NCBI GenBank assembly: GCA_964035545.1
Contig: OZ037767.1
Span: 18,857,759-18,921,758, forward strand
Reading direction: 5' to 3'
Length of the DNA: 64,000 nucleotides
Origin: Bugula neritina
Lineage: Eukaryota > Bryozoa > Gymnolaemata > Cheilostomatida > Bugulidae
This document shows positions 53,998 through 63,625 of the stretch, piece by piece; position 1 is the first letter of the stretch; each line of letters begins with the position of its first letter. A program made the position numbers and the translations under genes. A model generated the notes under the pieces. The model did not search any database, was not told the origin of the DNA, and worked only from the letters and a program-made list of their open reading frames with translations.

Positions 53998-56900
53998 GCT
54001 GTAGTGTGAGTTTGTTAAACAGCAGATAAAAGAGTGCTCAAATTATTATATGTACAATAATGAGCAATTATATTATCAAGAAAAAGAGCAATTTAATTAG
54101 ATTTTATTCTATTATGCTGCTATTAGTTTCATGTCTCTTCATCACAATATTGAATTCAAACTTTTACATTAAGAAAATCAACATGTTAAACAAAACGTAA
54201 AAAAACATAACATAACAGTATATATTGTGGTGGTTCGTGGAACTACCAGCAGCACAACATGTAGGGTCGCGTAATTGACCCGGAACAATGGATAGCCAAT
54301 TAGCGTAGTTGATAGTTAGCAGCAATTGTAGTTTCCCGCTGCTAACTCAGTCGAAGCTAGAGTGTGAAATAGACTAGATGTGTAACTTGTTTGGAAATAA
54401 TGTATCGTGTTTTTATAATGTATAGTTGTGTGTAAAATATACTCGTTCACTCGACTTATCCTGGTGCAGTTCTATAGTAGATAAATAGACTCTCTGGATA
54501 GCACATCAACCCTAAATCTGAAAATCTTAACAGTGGTGGCAGCGGTGGGATAGTGCATCCAAGATGGAGACTGAAAATGCTGGAACTCAACCACCGGCAA
54601 TCGAAGGTGAGCGTAGAGACAATGCTGTAGAGACAATGCCTGTTAACCATGTAGTAGAAGAGCGAAGGGTTCCGCGAGAACTAGCTGAAGACCGCTACAG
54701 GTTAAAGGCGCCCACCTTCACGGGTGAAGAGGGGGTGGAACAATTTATCCAAGAGTTTAGCGACGTAATGGACGTCGCTCAGTGGCCCCCTAGGGTGGCC
54801 CTGCTGAAGCTTAGAATGGCATTGATGGACAAAGCCAAGCCCTATGGGCTGGGCGTAGACATTGATAATATCTTTGCTTCTCTGCGGGCCCGCTTTGGCC
54901 TCTCTGCTACAGATGCCAGGGCCCGATTGCAGAGGTTGCGGCGTGATCCCCGCACCCCGCTGCGGGAGCATGCCGCCGCGGTCATGAAGCTGGCACAGAT
55001 CGCGTACAGCGACTTGCCCCCAGTCAACCGCGAGAGGTACACCCTCGACGCTTTCATAGCATCTGTCGACGATCTGGGTCTCCACCACCAGTTTCTAGCT
55101 AGGGGAGTCACCACCGTCGAAGATGCTCTGACTGAGGGGGAAGCTTACCTCCTAGCTAATCAAATGCATAAAAGTCGCGGAAGCTCCCGCCAAGTGGAGA
55201 TAGACCGTGCAGACACGGCCGCGGGACAAGGGGAGGAAACACCCGCCGCGGCTGCCGTGTCCCAGTTGGCGACGGCATCAAAAGTCACTCAACTGACGGA
55301 CATGCTAGCCAAGCTGATAGCAACACTGACACCGCAAAACCCAGTGAGTACCGCCCCTGAGCCCATGCGGCCATCGGCGCCGCCACAGGGAGAAACAGTC
55401 AGTTTTTGCTGGGAGTGCGGAAATCAAGGACATTTCCGCCGATATTGTCCCTTCCTAAATCAGGGGTTAAACTACCGCGGCCCGCAGATGTTCCCACCTT
55501 CCGCGGGCCGACGATGAAACCTCTAGGGAAGAAGAAACGCAGGTCACCCAGACGGGTACCGCGTACTGGCAACCAACAGTGGCAACAGCCACGACGGACC
55601 AGCAAGGGGCTTCGCCCCGCGGCTGCCTTTTCTATGCCCCTTCACAACAGATTCACAGGGCTACAAGTCCAAGAATCTGGATGGGAGCACACAAAGGTAG
55701 CTGAGAATCTAGCCTCGGCACCCCCGAGGCCTACCTATCACCGCCCCAAGAGACCTCCTTCGTGACCCAAAGCGAGGGAGGTACTCCCTGCGAGAGTAAG
55801 GCCTGAAGGGAGAGTTCAGGTGCAGCCCCATGGGAACAGCTATTTCTTGCCCGGTAAACTGGAAGGCAAAGCTGTTACTTTTCTCATTGATTCGGGCTGT
55901 ACCACAAACCTCTTAAGCCGCCAACTCTTCGACACCCTCAGCGCTAGGGTCAGGGGCGAGATGGAAGCATACGAAGGGGAATACGGCACCCTAGCTGACG
56001 GGTCGTGCCTTCCCTTCTATGGTATAATTGAGCTGACGGGACGAGTCCGCGATCAAACGATCCAAGAGACGTTCATCGTCAGTCAGCTCAAGGAGGATGC
56101 TATCCTCGGGATGCCGTTCCTTAAACGGCACGGATGTCACATAGATTTTAGCAGATCTGCAATGATGATGTCCGGGCGGGAACTCGCCTGCGTCGACAAG
56201 TTCGGCCGACCTTTAGTGGGAGGTGTGCAAGTGGTACGCAACCGTACCATACCAGGCCGCTCCCGGGCTACCATTCACTGCAGGGTGAATAGTAGCCGGA
56301 TCTCTGGACTCGGGGTTGTTGAAGGCGCGCACGAAAAGATCCAACTTGCCAGCAGTCTGAATCAGCTGACTGAGCAAGGGGAGATCTTAGTGCAGTGCGT
56401 CAACCCCTTTACCGAGCCTATCAAGCTCCCGGCTGGGTCGATGCTGGGCCGTTTTCACTCTGTTCAGGAGGGAGACGTAGGCTCGTCGCTGGGTGATGCG
56501 ACAGAGGCACTCCCTCGACACCCTATTCAGGGACGAGGGGCAGTCCCAACACATCTCCGGGAGTTATATGAAACAGCCAGTGGCGGCTGCGCGAGTAACC
56601 GGGAACGCCAAGCTATGGCTAAGTTACTACGCGACTACGGTGATGTGTTCAGCAGCGGGGAGCATGACGTGGGACTGACTGGAATTGTCAGACACGAAAT
56701 ACCGCTGACTGCAGGGACAGTCCCTGTCCGGCAGCCCACCCGCAGGTTGGGGCCGGAGAAAGAGAAGGAGGTTAGCCGACAAGTACGGGATCTTCTGGAC
56801 CGGGGACTGATAGAGCCCGCCCATAGTGCGTGGAGCTCGCCAGTCGTACTGGTCCGGAAGAAAGACGGCAGTTGGCGGTTCTGTGTGGACTACCGCAAAC

Positions 56901-59900
56901 TCAATAGCGTAACCATACAGGACGCCTACCCTCTACCTCGTATTGACGAGTCATTGGACGCCCTAGCCGGCAGCAAGTACTTCAGTACGTTAGACTTGCT
57001 AAGCGGCTATTGGCAAGTTCCTCTGAGTCCCGACGCCCAGGAGAAAGCGACGTTTATTACACGGGACGGTTTGTGGAAGTGGAAGGTGCTGCCCTTCGGG
57101 TTAACTTCCGCCCCAGCCACCTTCCAGAGGCTGATGGAACAAGTAAGTCCTTAGCGGACTCCATTGGAAGACACTGCTGGTCTACCTCGATGATGTCATC
57201 GTAATCTCCCCAGACTTCGAGACACATGTCAGTCGTCTGCAGGAGGTTTTCGAGAGACTCCGAGGTGCCGGTCTTAAGCTCAAACCTTCCAAGTGCGCTC
57301 TATTGCAGCCGGAGGTCAAGTACCTGGGGCACGTTGTCGGTCGAAACGGCGTGGCAACGGATCCCGAAAAGGTACGGGCAGTAGAAGACTGGGTCACCCC
57401 CCAAGACTTGACCGGACTCCGGGCTTTCTTGGGGCTGGTAGGGTATTACAGGCAATACATACCAGACTTTGCGGGCATAGCCCAGCCGTTAAACCGGCTC
57501 ACCGCAAAGGGAGTGACGTGGCAGTGGACTCCAGTCGAACAAGAAGCGTTCGACCGCCTCAAGGGCTGCCTACTAACGGCGCCCATCTTGGCCTACCCAG
57601 ACCCCACTCTGGAGTACATCCTTGACACGGACGCCAGTGACCAGAATGTTGGCGCTGTGCTGTCACAAGTGCAGGAAGGCCGAGAGGTAGTAGTAGCCTA
57701 CTACAGCAAGTCTCTCTCACCCGCTGAACAAAATTACTGCACTACCCGCAAGGAGCTGCTGGCAGTAATCAAGTCAGTGAAGCACTTCAGACCATACCTA
57801 TACGGCAGGAAGTTCCGGCTGCGTACGGATCATGCCTCGCTGATCTGGTTGTGCAGGAGAGCAGAGCCCTCTAGTCAGGTCGCCCGGTGGCTCGAAATCC
57901 TAGCTGAATTCTCGTACCGGATCGAACACCGACCGGGCAAGAGACACAGCAATGCGGATGGGTTGAGTCGCCGACCTGACGGAGGTTGCAAACAGTGTCT
58001 CAACATCGAGAGGAGGGATGGAGGTCCCCCACGATGCGAGTTGGAGACGCTGGCTCATCACTGAGCACCGTTTGATTGGGATCAAGGTCAACTCAGGCAA
58101 AGAGTTGATGAGTCCCCGGAGGATGTACAAAACCTCCGCGCCAACCCTGTACTGGCCGGTAATGTTCGAGAGCTGAAGAAGCTCCAAGAAGAGCTGCCTG
58201 GAGTCGTGGCAGACATATACCGGGCCAAAAGGGAAGGGCGACGACCCAGCGAGGAACGCATACGACAGGGATGCGCCGAGTTCCGGCTATACTGTCAGCG
58301 TTGAGACTCGCTGCGGATCGGGCAGGATGGGTTGCTAACCATCTCTCTAGCTGCCAGCGGCAGACACCCGGAAAGGAAGAGGGTAGTCTGCTCCACAGCC
58401 ATCCGCCGTGAGTTGATTTGGGATACTCACAAGCAGGCCCACGCAGGGGTCAAGCGAGTGATATCCAAATTACGACTTCGGTGGTATTGGCCACAAATGG
58501 AGCGTGATGTCCGGCTCAGAGTCAAACAGTGTGAGATCTGCCAGGCCAGTAAGCATAGCCGCCCCCCTGGTGAAGCAGGACGGCGGAGGCTATACGCTGG
58601 TAGGCCCTGGCAAGTAGTCGCTGTAGACCTGGTCGGACCCATGCCCCTGACCCCCAGAGGCAATAATTGGATCCTAGTACTAACCGACCACTTTACTAGG
58701 TGGGCGGATGCTCTGGCTATCCCAGACGCATCAGCCCCAACAGTGGCCAGGGCACTAGACCAACACGTATTCTGTTATTTTGGGCTCCCCGAACAGATAC
58801 ACTCTGATCAAGGCGCTCAATTCCAGTCTCAACTGATGAGCGACCTTTGCCGCCTCTGGGGAGTAAATCAGAGCAGGACCACCCCCTACCACCCTCAAGG
58901 TAACGGGGTGGTGGAGCGCAACAACCGGATGCTAGGTGATGCACTCCGGAGTCTCCTCCTTGGACGCGGTCAAGAGGAATGGGATACGGTGTTGCCGCAA
59001 GTCATGCGTGCATACCGTAGCACCCCACACACCAGTACTGGTGAGACCCCAAACCTCTTGATGCTCGGGAGAGAGACTCGTGTCCCCGACCATCTCACCT
59101 ATCACGTTCCAGAGCAAGATAACTCAGTCCACGAGTATGCCAGTGAACTAGTGGAACGGATGAAGGCCGCACACGAGATACTGCGCCAACAGCAGTGGAA
59201 GGTGCGGCACGAAGATTCCGATGAACCACCCCTCTATCAAAGGGGAGATAAGGTGTGGATGGTCAATTACCGTAGGCGCCGCGGACAGGCTGATAAGCTG
59301 AAGCCTAAGTTCGTAGGCCCCTACGTGGTTGTCGAGGCTATGCCCAATCATACGTACAAGATCGAGCGCTCAGGACAGGTATCTATCCAGAATGAGTCTC
59401 GCTTGAAACCGTATTGGGCTAGCCCCGGCGGAGTGGGAGAAGCCCCCCCGTTGTTAGAGCCCAGGAGGCAGACAACAACGCGCGGGCGACGGCGGTATGG
59501 ACCTGAATACGAAGTGGTCATACCGCGGGAAGAAAACTTGGTGAGAGAGGAGCGGCAGCTTCTACCAACAGAAGCGTGTCCGCCACCGCCAAGTCTAATT
59601 CCATCACTTCCAGAAACCGAGCCGGTTCCGGAAGTGCAAACCCCCACGGAGGGAGGGGCTCCATCCGGAGAACAAGAAGAGGTGACTGCTGACGGTGAAG
59701 TAGAGACGCCATTAGAGGCCCCTACTAACGAACCGGCAAGCGTGTCACCCCCCCTAGAAAGGGGACAGCGTACGAGGCAACCCCCCGCATACTTGAAGGA
59801 CTTCGTATATGACTGCGTTAAAAGCGGCACGCATGAAAGTCTAGGGGAAAGCCGTACGAGAAAAGAATCGAGCAAATGTGGGAGTTGTCAACACCACGGA

Positions 59901-62900
59901 AATATCAACTTTTACATCGGCGGAAATAGAAATAAAATTCATCCGCCGGGTGCACAAAGTCTTAATCACGCACCCCAACCACGTTGCTCGATCTTTTCAT
60001 ACGCTGATGCAGTCAGGAGTAGACGTGTTTCTAAGCAGTAGTTCAAACCATTTCACACATTCAGTATGTCTTACGACAACAGATCGTGGGGTGAGTTAAC
60101 TATATCTTAATACGAAACTAGATTGCATCGCTCAGCTCTGACTCACCGAGTCAATCGAGCTGGAGATAGGTTAGTGAAATACCGTAGTAAGAACTCAGTT
60201 TGACTTAGAGATTTTTATAATCTCATTGCAATACGTGTTCTATCTGACTATTCACTACCATAAATCTCTACGAGGTAACTGAATTAGGAGTTGCCAAGCT
60301 GTTCAAGCTGACAACACAGCAGTGTACTGTATTACCACTGTTGAAACTTTTTCAGATTACACTCGACCCGCTACAACCAGGGTACGGGATAGAACACTTC
60401 CCGCTCCGTATCCAGAGGAGTATGCTAGTGGTGACCGGCCTGAGCCACTACGCCGCCGTTGGCGGTAGGTGTCTCCACAAACAGAAGAAGAAATAGAAAC
60501 AGCCTGGGGGTCCAGAGGACGGACGAGATGCCAGATCTGTGGTGAAGATTGCGCCTCTCACCGCTCCCTTAAACTACACGTCAATGCTCATCTCCTACTG
60601 ACATTCTGCCCCTGCGGGTACAATGATGTGTATCCCTACCCTGTCACCAGACACAGAGCGGCGGGCTGTTTCCCTGGAGAAAACTACGTGGTCGACGCTA
60701 AGCTATACCCGGAGTTCCTCACACTTATACGACCTCTGGTGAAGAAGGCCATGCTATTAGCCGTTCTGTCCTCGGGGTTCCAACGTGTGTTAGACAACGC
60801 CCGCCAACAATCCCCGTTGGTGTCTGACCGCCCTCAAATCACATACACCCCCGAGGAAACTACATATCCAGAAGAAGGAGAGATCTCCCCTACACCGGCG
60901 AAGAGACGAACCAGGTCCCCCAGTCCACCCTTGCGCCGCAGACGGACACCGTCCCCAGACCCAGTACGCCTAGCCACAGTAGAAGAACGCCTCCTGCGAT
61001 TACAAGAAGAGTTCACCCAGCTGGCGCCAGACCTACTTAACACTACAACAGGACTCTTCCAGCTAAAGGGATCCGTATGCCGTATGAAACGGAAACTGCG
61101 TACATGCCAAGCCAAGCACCGGCGTGCCCAACAAGGACTCTAGTTGGCTACCCAGAATACTCCGCAACTTCACATCTTGGGAGGACCCAAGATGTCATGC
61201 AAATGTTTAACTGCTTAACAGGTTATCCCCTGTCTAACACCACAGCTAGCTAGTATTCCTCGTCTATCTACAGCTGGCCAATTGTATGCAACGAATCGTT
61301 ATGATGACTCTGTTTATTACTATGTCTCTTCCTGTATATTATGTGTTATTTTTGTCCACTGATGTATGCGGTTACTAATGAATGTTTTTTATATATATAT
61401 CAGAAAGATGGCTTTCTGCTGGTGGGGGCGGTGTGGTGGTTCGTGGAACTACCAGCAGCACAACATGTAGGGTCGCGTAATTGACCCGGAACAATGGATA
61501 GCCAATTAGCGTAGTTGATAGCAGCAATTGTAGTTTCCCGCTGCTAACTCAGTCGAAGCTAGAGTGTGAAATAGACTAGATGTGTAACTTGTTTGGAAAT
61601 AATGTATCGTGTTTTTATAATGTATAGTTGTGTATAAAATATACTCGTTCACTCGACTTATCCTGGTGCAGTTCTATAGTAGATAAATAGACTCTCTGGA
61701 TAGCACATCAACCCTAAATCTGAAAATCTTAACAGTATATATTTTAGTATTTTACATACAGTGTATGTATACAAAATACTGAAATAGTCAAAACTTGCTA
61801 AAATCTTCATTTGGTTAATCATTTGAAAAACCTGATTTTCAACTGCCAGTTATACAAAGCATCCCTACGGATATACACATATTTGCTATGTTTTGTGTTT
61901 TGCGACTATCTTCTAGTTTTTACTAACACAATGCTGAATAAGCATGATATATAGAGTTAAATAATAAAGTCGACTACATCATGGCTCACTTGCACCTTGA
62001 ATTATATCACTAGGCATTTTATACAAAGCACTAAACTGTATGTTGAGTTAATCATATAATGAAGGTCAAAAATTGGAAGCTTCAATTAACTAAAACGTTT
62101 GGCAACATCAACACGAAGTTTACTGTAAATATAACAACTTACTTGTAAAGTCTCGGAAATCTAGTCTTAATTTCACAGAAGCCTAGTCCCTGCCTGGTTT
62201 CTATGAACTTCTGTATGTACACACTTACGAGTCTCCTCCAAGGGTTCCGCACCAGAGCAAAGGAAAAGTAGCTAAGAAATTCTTTCGTGTTTCCAACAGC
62301 GATCCTGTTGCCTCTTACTAAATACCTGAAATATTTTATTGAAACTGGTATGACTACTAAACTTATTTTGAATATATAAAATACATAGTATATCTGTTAA
62401 AATAGAAATAGGCTACATGTCTTTCTCTGTTTCATTTTACATATATTTCATTATTTCAGATACAATGGTGTTATAGAAACAACGCAGTACTATTTTTATA
62501 TTTTTAGTGTAGTAATAAGTTATGAAATCAAATGGTTGTTTTATGTGTAATATTCTATAATAATTTTACTTTTGTAATTAAAAAGTGCATCAAATTATTC
62601 TTGTGGTATGCAAAAAGCCTTCTAGTAATCTAAATAAAAAAATGTTTTTATCAATTAAACTTTAGATATATTTTAAAAAACCATTAAGCAGACGAATTCA
62701 ATGCAATCAATGACCATTACATAATTACTATAGCTCTTCCCTATGTACCCAAGACTTCTAGCATATATACTCAGAACTTTTAGATGTAACTAGCTACAAG
62801 TGTGCTTTAAGAAATGCACGTAGTTGTGGTTTGTCTTTCTAATATCTATAGACATATTGTTAGGCAATGGAAAGAGATTATATTGTAGAGATTAGAGTGT

Positions 62901-63625
62901 TTTAACATATTAAGTAACAGTGAATTGTGATTTACAGGCTCTAAAATGAGGAAACCTATCATATTTAGATTCTTCATTTTTAAGTCTAACATTAGTTGAC
63001 AAACAAGTTCGATCGTGCAAACACAATTGCATTGTTTTTAGAGATCCTAGAAAATGCATTTGTTAGATAGTCTTTTAAATTAAAGTAAAACTAAAGGGTT
63101 TGCAAAACACTTGAAAAGTCACTTTGAGTTTTATGTCTAACATTTTCTAATATTTTGTGATAACCAGTTATATAATAGTAATATAATATAACAGCATTTG
63201 ACTACTCCTCCTAGTAAGACAATCTAGGATAGTAATTGTTGCAGCTGCATGGTCCCATGTAGTGCATTGGACCAACTCAATGTAATGTAAGATCTGTCAT
63301 CCAGTCATAAAAATCTCTCTCACAAAAACTCCATAACCTATACGTATAGCTTATAACGACATTTTTTGATGTGTGGCATATATTGGTAAAACTGGCAACA
63401 CTCTTAGTTGACAAAAGCAACTCACCGGGGCACCATATTGTGTGGTTTTAGGTTTTTTATGTTGGAGCAAGGAGGGCCCCTGAACCAACACAGAAGTCTA
63501 AGAATGTTGGTGCTTCCAGCCTTGAGTATTGGACAGAAGAGGACATGTTTGTGTGTAGAGATCAAAGATCTGTGACCGGCTGTCACTCCGAGTATGTACT
63601 CCTTGACATCAGGTCTTTTGCAAGT
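53054..63625 (-). CDS. Carbohydrate sulfotransferase (Sulfotransfer_2, CHST8-14 type), 3' part
   Basis: Four minus-strand exons with matching phases: 63625-63426, 62325-62143, 53821-53661, 53295-53054 (stop TGA 53056-53054). The first visible exon has LFCPILKAGSTNILRLL, the 5'-phosphosulfate-binding loop for PAPS. The second has ALVRNPWRRLVSVYIQKF, the 3'-phosphate-binding motif. The third has GHWRPQYHMCSFCDLEYTFIG, and the last LYEDLW and YRIDFEMFQYP, both characteristic of this family's C-terminal half. Such enzymes are Golgi type II membrane proteins that transfer sulfate from PAPS to glycan chains (chondroitin, dermatan, HNK-1 and similar); the substrate here cannot be told. The N-terminal membrane anchor and start codon lie beyond the right edge. 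An LTR retrotransposon sits antisense in the 8.3-kb intron 53822-62142. Confidence 0.87.
53829..53847. repeat. Short (TA)n tract beside a splice acceptor
   Basis: TA units directly next to the minus-strand acceptor TTTCTAG of the exon 53821-53661. Confidence 0.85.
53930..53994. repeat. (TA)n microsatellite
   Basis: About 32 uninterrupted TA units in the sulfotransferase intron, 230 bases before the LTR retrotransposon. Confidence 0.97.
54226..54532 (+). repeat. 5' LTR
   Basis: Begins TGTGGTGGTTCGTGG and ends ATCTTAACA. Compared with the 3' LTR it has four extra bases (near 54320) and one substitution, G at 54432, which turns the TATAAAA of the 3' copy into TGTAAAA. Confidence 0.95.
54534..54551 (+). 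promoter_or_regulatory. Putative tRNA primer-binding site
   Basis: TGGTGGCAGCGGTGGGAT starts one base after the 5' LTR. TGG pairs with the CCA tail of a tRNA, the usual start of minus-strand priming. I could not assign the tRNA. Confidence 0.6.
54564..55517 (+). CDS. gag: Retrotransposon Gag
   Basis: An uninterrupted 317-codon frame starting 31 bases after the 5' LTR. The middle resembles the retrotransposon Gag capsid-like region (an FTGEEGVEQFI segment, then a helical Arg-rich stretch), and near the end there is one CCHC zinc knuckle, CWECGNQGHFRRYC (55407-55448), for RNA binding. Gag packages the element RNA into particles. Its 3' end overlaps the pol frame, which lies in the -1 frame, so pol is probably made by -1 frameshifting; I did not find an unmistakable slippery site. 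Confidence 0.9.
   Translation: METENAGTQPPAIEGERRDNAVETMPVNHVVEERRVPRELAEDRYRLKAPTFTGEEGVEQFIQEFSDVMDVAQWPPRVALLKLRMALMDKAKPYGLGVDIDNIFASLRARFGLSATDARARLQRLRRDPRTPLREHAAAVMKLAQIAYSDLPPVNRERYTLDAFIASVDDLGLHHQFLARGVTTVEDALTEGEAYLLANQMHKSRGSSRQVEIDRADTAAGQGEETPAAAAVSQLATASKVTQLTDMLAKLIATLTPQNPVSTAPEPMRPSAPPQGETVSFCWECGNQGHFRRYCPFLNQGLNYRGPQMFPPSAGRR
55406..57154 (+). pseudogene. pol: Pol part 1: protease and N-terminal reverse transcriptase, interrupted
   Basis: This frame overlaps the end of gag in the -1 frame. It is broken by TGA at 55763-55765 and then stays open to TAG at 57152-57154. The protease motif FLIDSGCTTNLLS (near 55880) has the aspartic DSG form. Reverse transcriptase follows, with VRKKDGSWRFCVDYRKLN, the first catalytic Asp in FSTLDLLSGYWQVP and LPFGLTSAPATFQRLM. 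Just after that, a direct 4-base duplication (AAGT AAGT, 57141-57148) throws the frame out immediately before the YLDD box. Confidence 0.85.
57147..58064 (+). pseudogene. pol: Pol part 2: C-terminal reverse transcriptase and RNase H
   Basis: The frame differs from that of part 1. It contains the catalytic VYLDDVIV box (57180 on), the RT thumb region (KYLGHVV, LRAFLGLVGYYRQYI) and RNase H with DTDASDQNVGAVLSQ, a conserved Glu in TTRKELLAV and RTDHASL. It ends at TGA 58062-58064, after which the same frame continues open, so this stop interrupts pol before the integrase. Confidence 0.85.
58065..60041 (+). pseudogene. pol: Pol part 3: linker and integrase
   Basis: Same frame as part 2, interrupted again by TGA at 58302-58304. 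The N-terminal zinc-binding region shows His residues in HKQAHAGVKR and CEIC. The catalytic DDE triad lies in VAVDLVGP, IHSDQGAQF and HPQGNGVVERNNR. A GPY/F-type module follows (KPKFVGPYVVVE, ESRLKPYW), then a Pro/Glu-rich tail ending with RQPPAYLKDFVYD. No chromodomain is visible. The last codons overlap the next ORF in another frame, and coding past about 59815 is doubtful. Confidence 0.85.
59845..60090 (+). CDS. Extra ORF (ORF3), putative 5' exon
   Basis: A frame open from 59845, after TAG at 59842, to a consensus donor GGG|GTGAGT at 60090/60091, beyond which TAA follows at once. It overlaps the last part of pol in a different frame. The encoded segment (EIKFIRRVHKVLI, FHTLMQSGVDVF) has ordinary protein character but no domain I recognise. 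No clear ATG opens it, so the true 5' end, perhaps another spliced leader exon, is unknown. Confidence 0.4.
60091..60355 (+). other. Putative 265-base intron inside the retrotransposon
   Basis: Donor GTGAGT and acceptor CTTTTTCAG with a pyrimidine run. Base composition drops to the AT-rich level typical of host introns here, unlike the GC-rich coding parts of the element. The flanking frames join in phase 0. Confidence 0.5.
60356..61143 (+). CDS. Extra ORF (ORF3), C2H2 finger plus RS-rich and coiled-coil region
   Basis: After the acceptor, one frame is open from 60356 to TAG at about 60500 (ITLDPLQPGYG, MLVVTGLSHYAAVGG). A second, shifted by one base, runs from 60469 to 61143 and holds the main domain. 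It shows a canonical C2H2 finger (CQICGEDC then HVNAH, spacing C-x2-C-x12-H-x3-H), then a CPC...HRAAGC C2HC-like finger, a middle helical part, an Arg/Ser/Pro-rich stretch (RTRSPSPPLRRRRTPSPD) and a C-terminal Leu/Lys-rich probable coiled coil. No ATG opens the second frame, so a frameshift or a small indel near 60460 must be assumed. It occupies the place of env in retroviruses but has no signal peptide or membrane segment. Function unknown. Confidence 0.6.
61421..61431 (+). promoter_or_regulatory. Polypurine tract
   Basis: GGTGGGGGCGG directly before the 3' LTR, in the position of the plus-strand primer. One T and one C interrupt it. Confidence 0.6.
61432..61734 (+). repeat. 3' LTR
   Basis: 303 bp, identical to the 5' LTR except for a 4-base indel and one substitution. 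It contains TATAAAA at 61633-61639, the probable TATA box of the element. Confidence 0.95.

Larger units (their letters stand above)
54226..61734 (+). mobile_element. Ty3/gypsy-type LTR retrotransposon, complete structure, broken frames
   Basis: Two LTRs of 307 and 303 bp (TG...CA ends) flank gag, then pol in the order protease, reverse transcriptase, RNase H, integrase; integrase last defines the Ty3/gypsy order. An extra ORF follows. Both flanks carry GTATATAT directly outside the LTRs (54218-54225 and 61735-61742), a possible target duplication, though it lies in TA-rich DNA. The element is much richer in GC than the surrounding intron. It is on the plus strand, antisense to the sulfotransferase gene that hosts it. 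LTRs differ by one substitution and one 4-base indel, so insertion is recent, yet pol is interrupted several times. Confidence 0.95.

Noticed and set aside
59348-59875. 175-codon minus-strand frame rich in Ser/Gly/Pro
   Set aside because: Lies wholly antisense to the integrase tail of the retrotransposon; GC-rich composition keeps the reverse frame open.
59245-60041. Chromodomain at the integrase C-terminus
   Set aside because: Only a GPY/F-like module and a Pro/Glu-rich tail are visible; no aromatic-cage chromodomain pattern.
60356-61143. Extra ORF as a retroviral envelope
   Set aside because: No signal peptide, furin site or membrane helix; zinc fingers and an Arg/Ser-rich stretch argue against an envelope.
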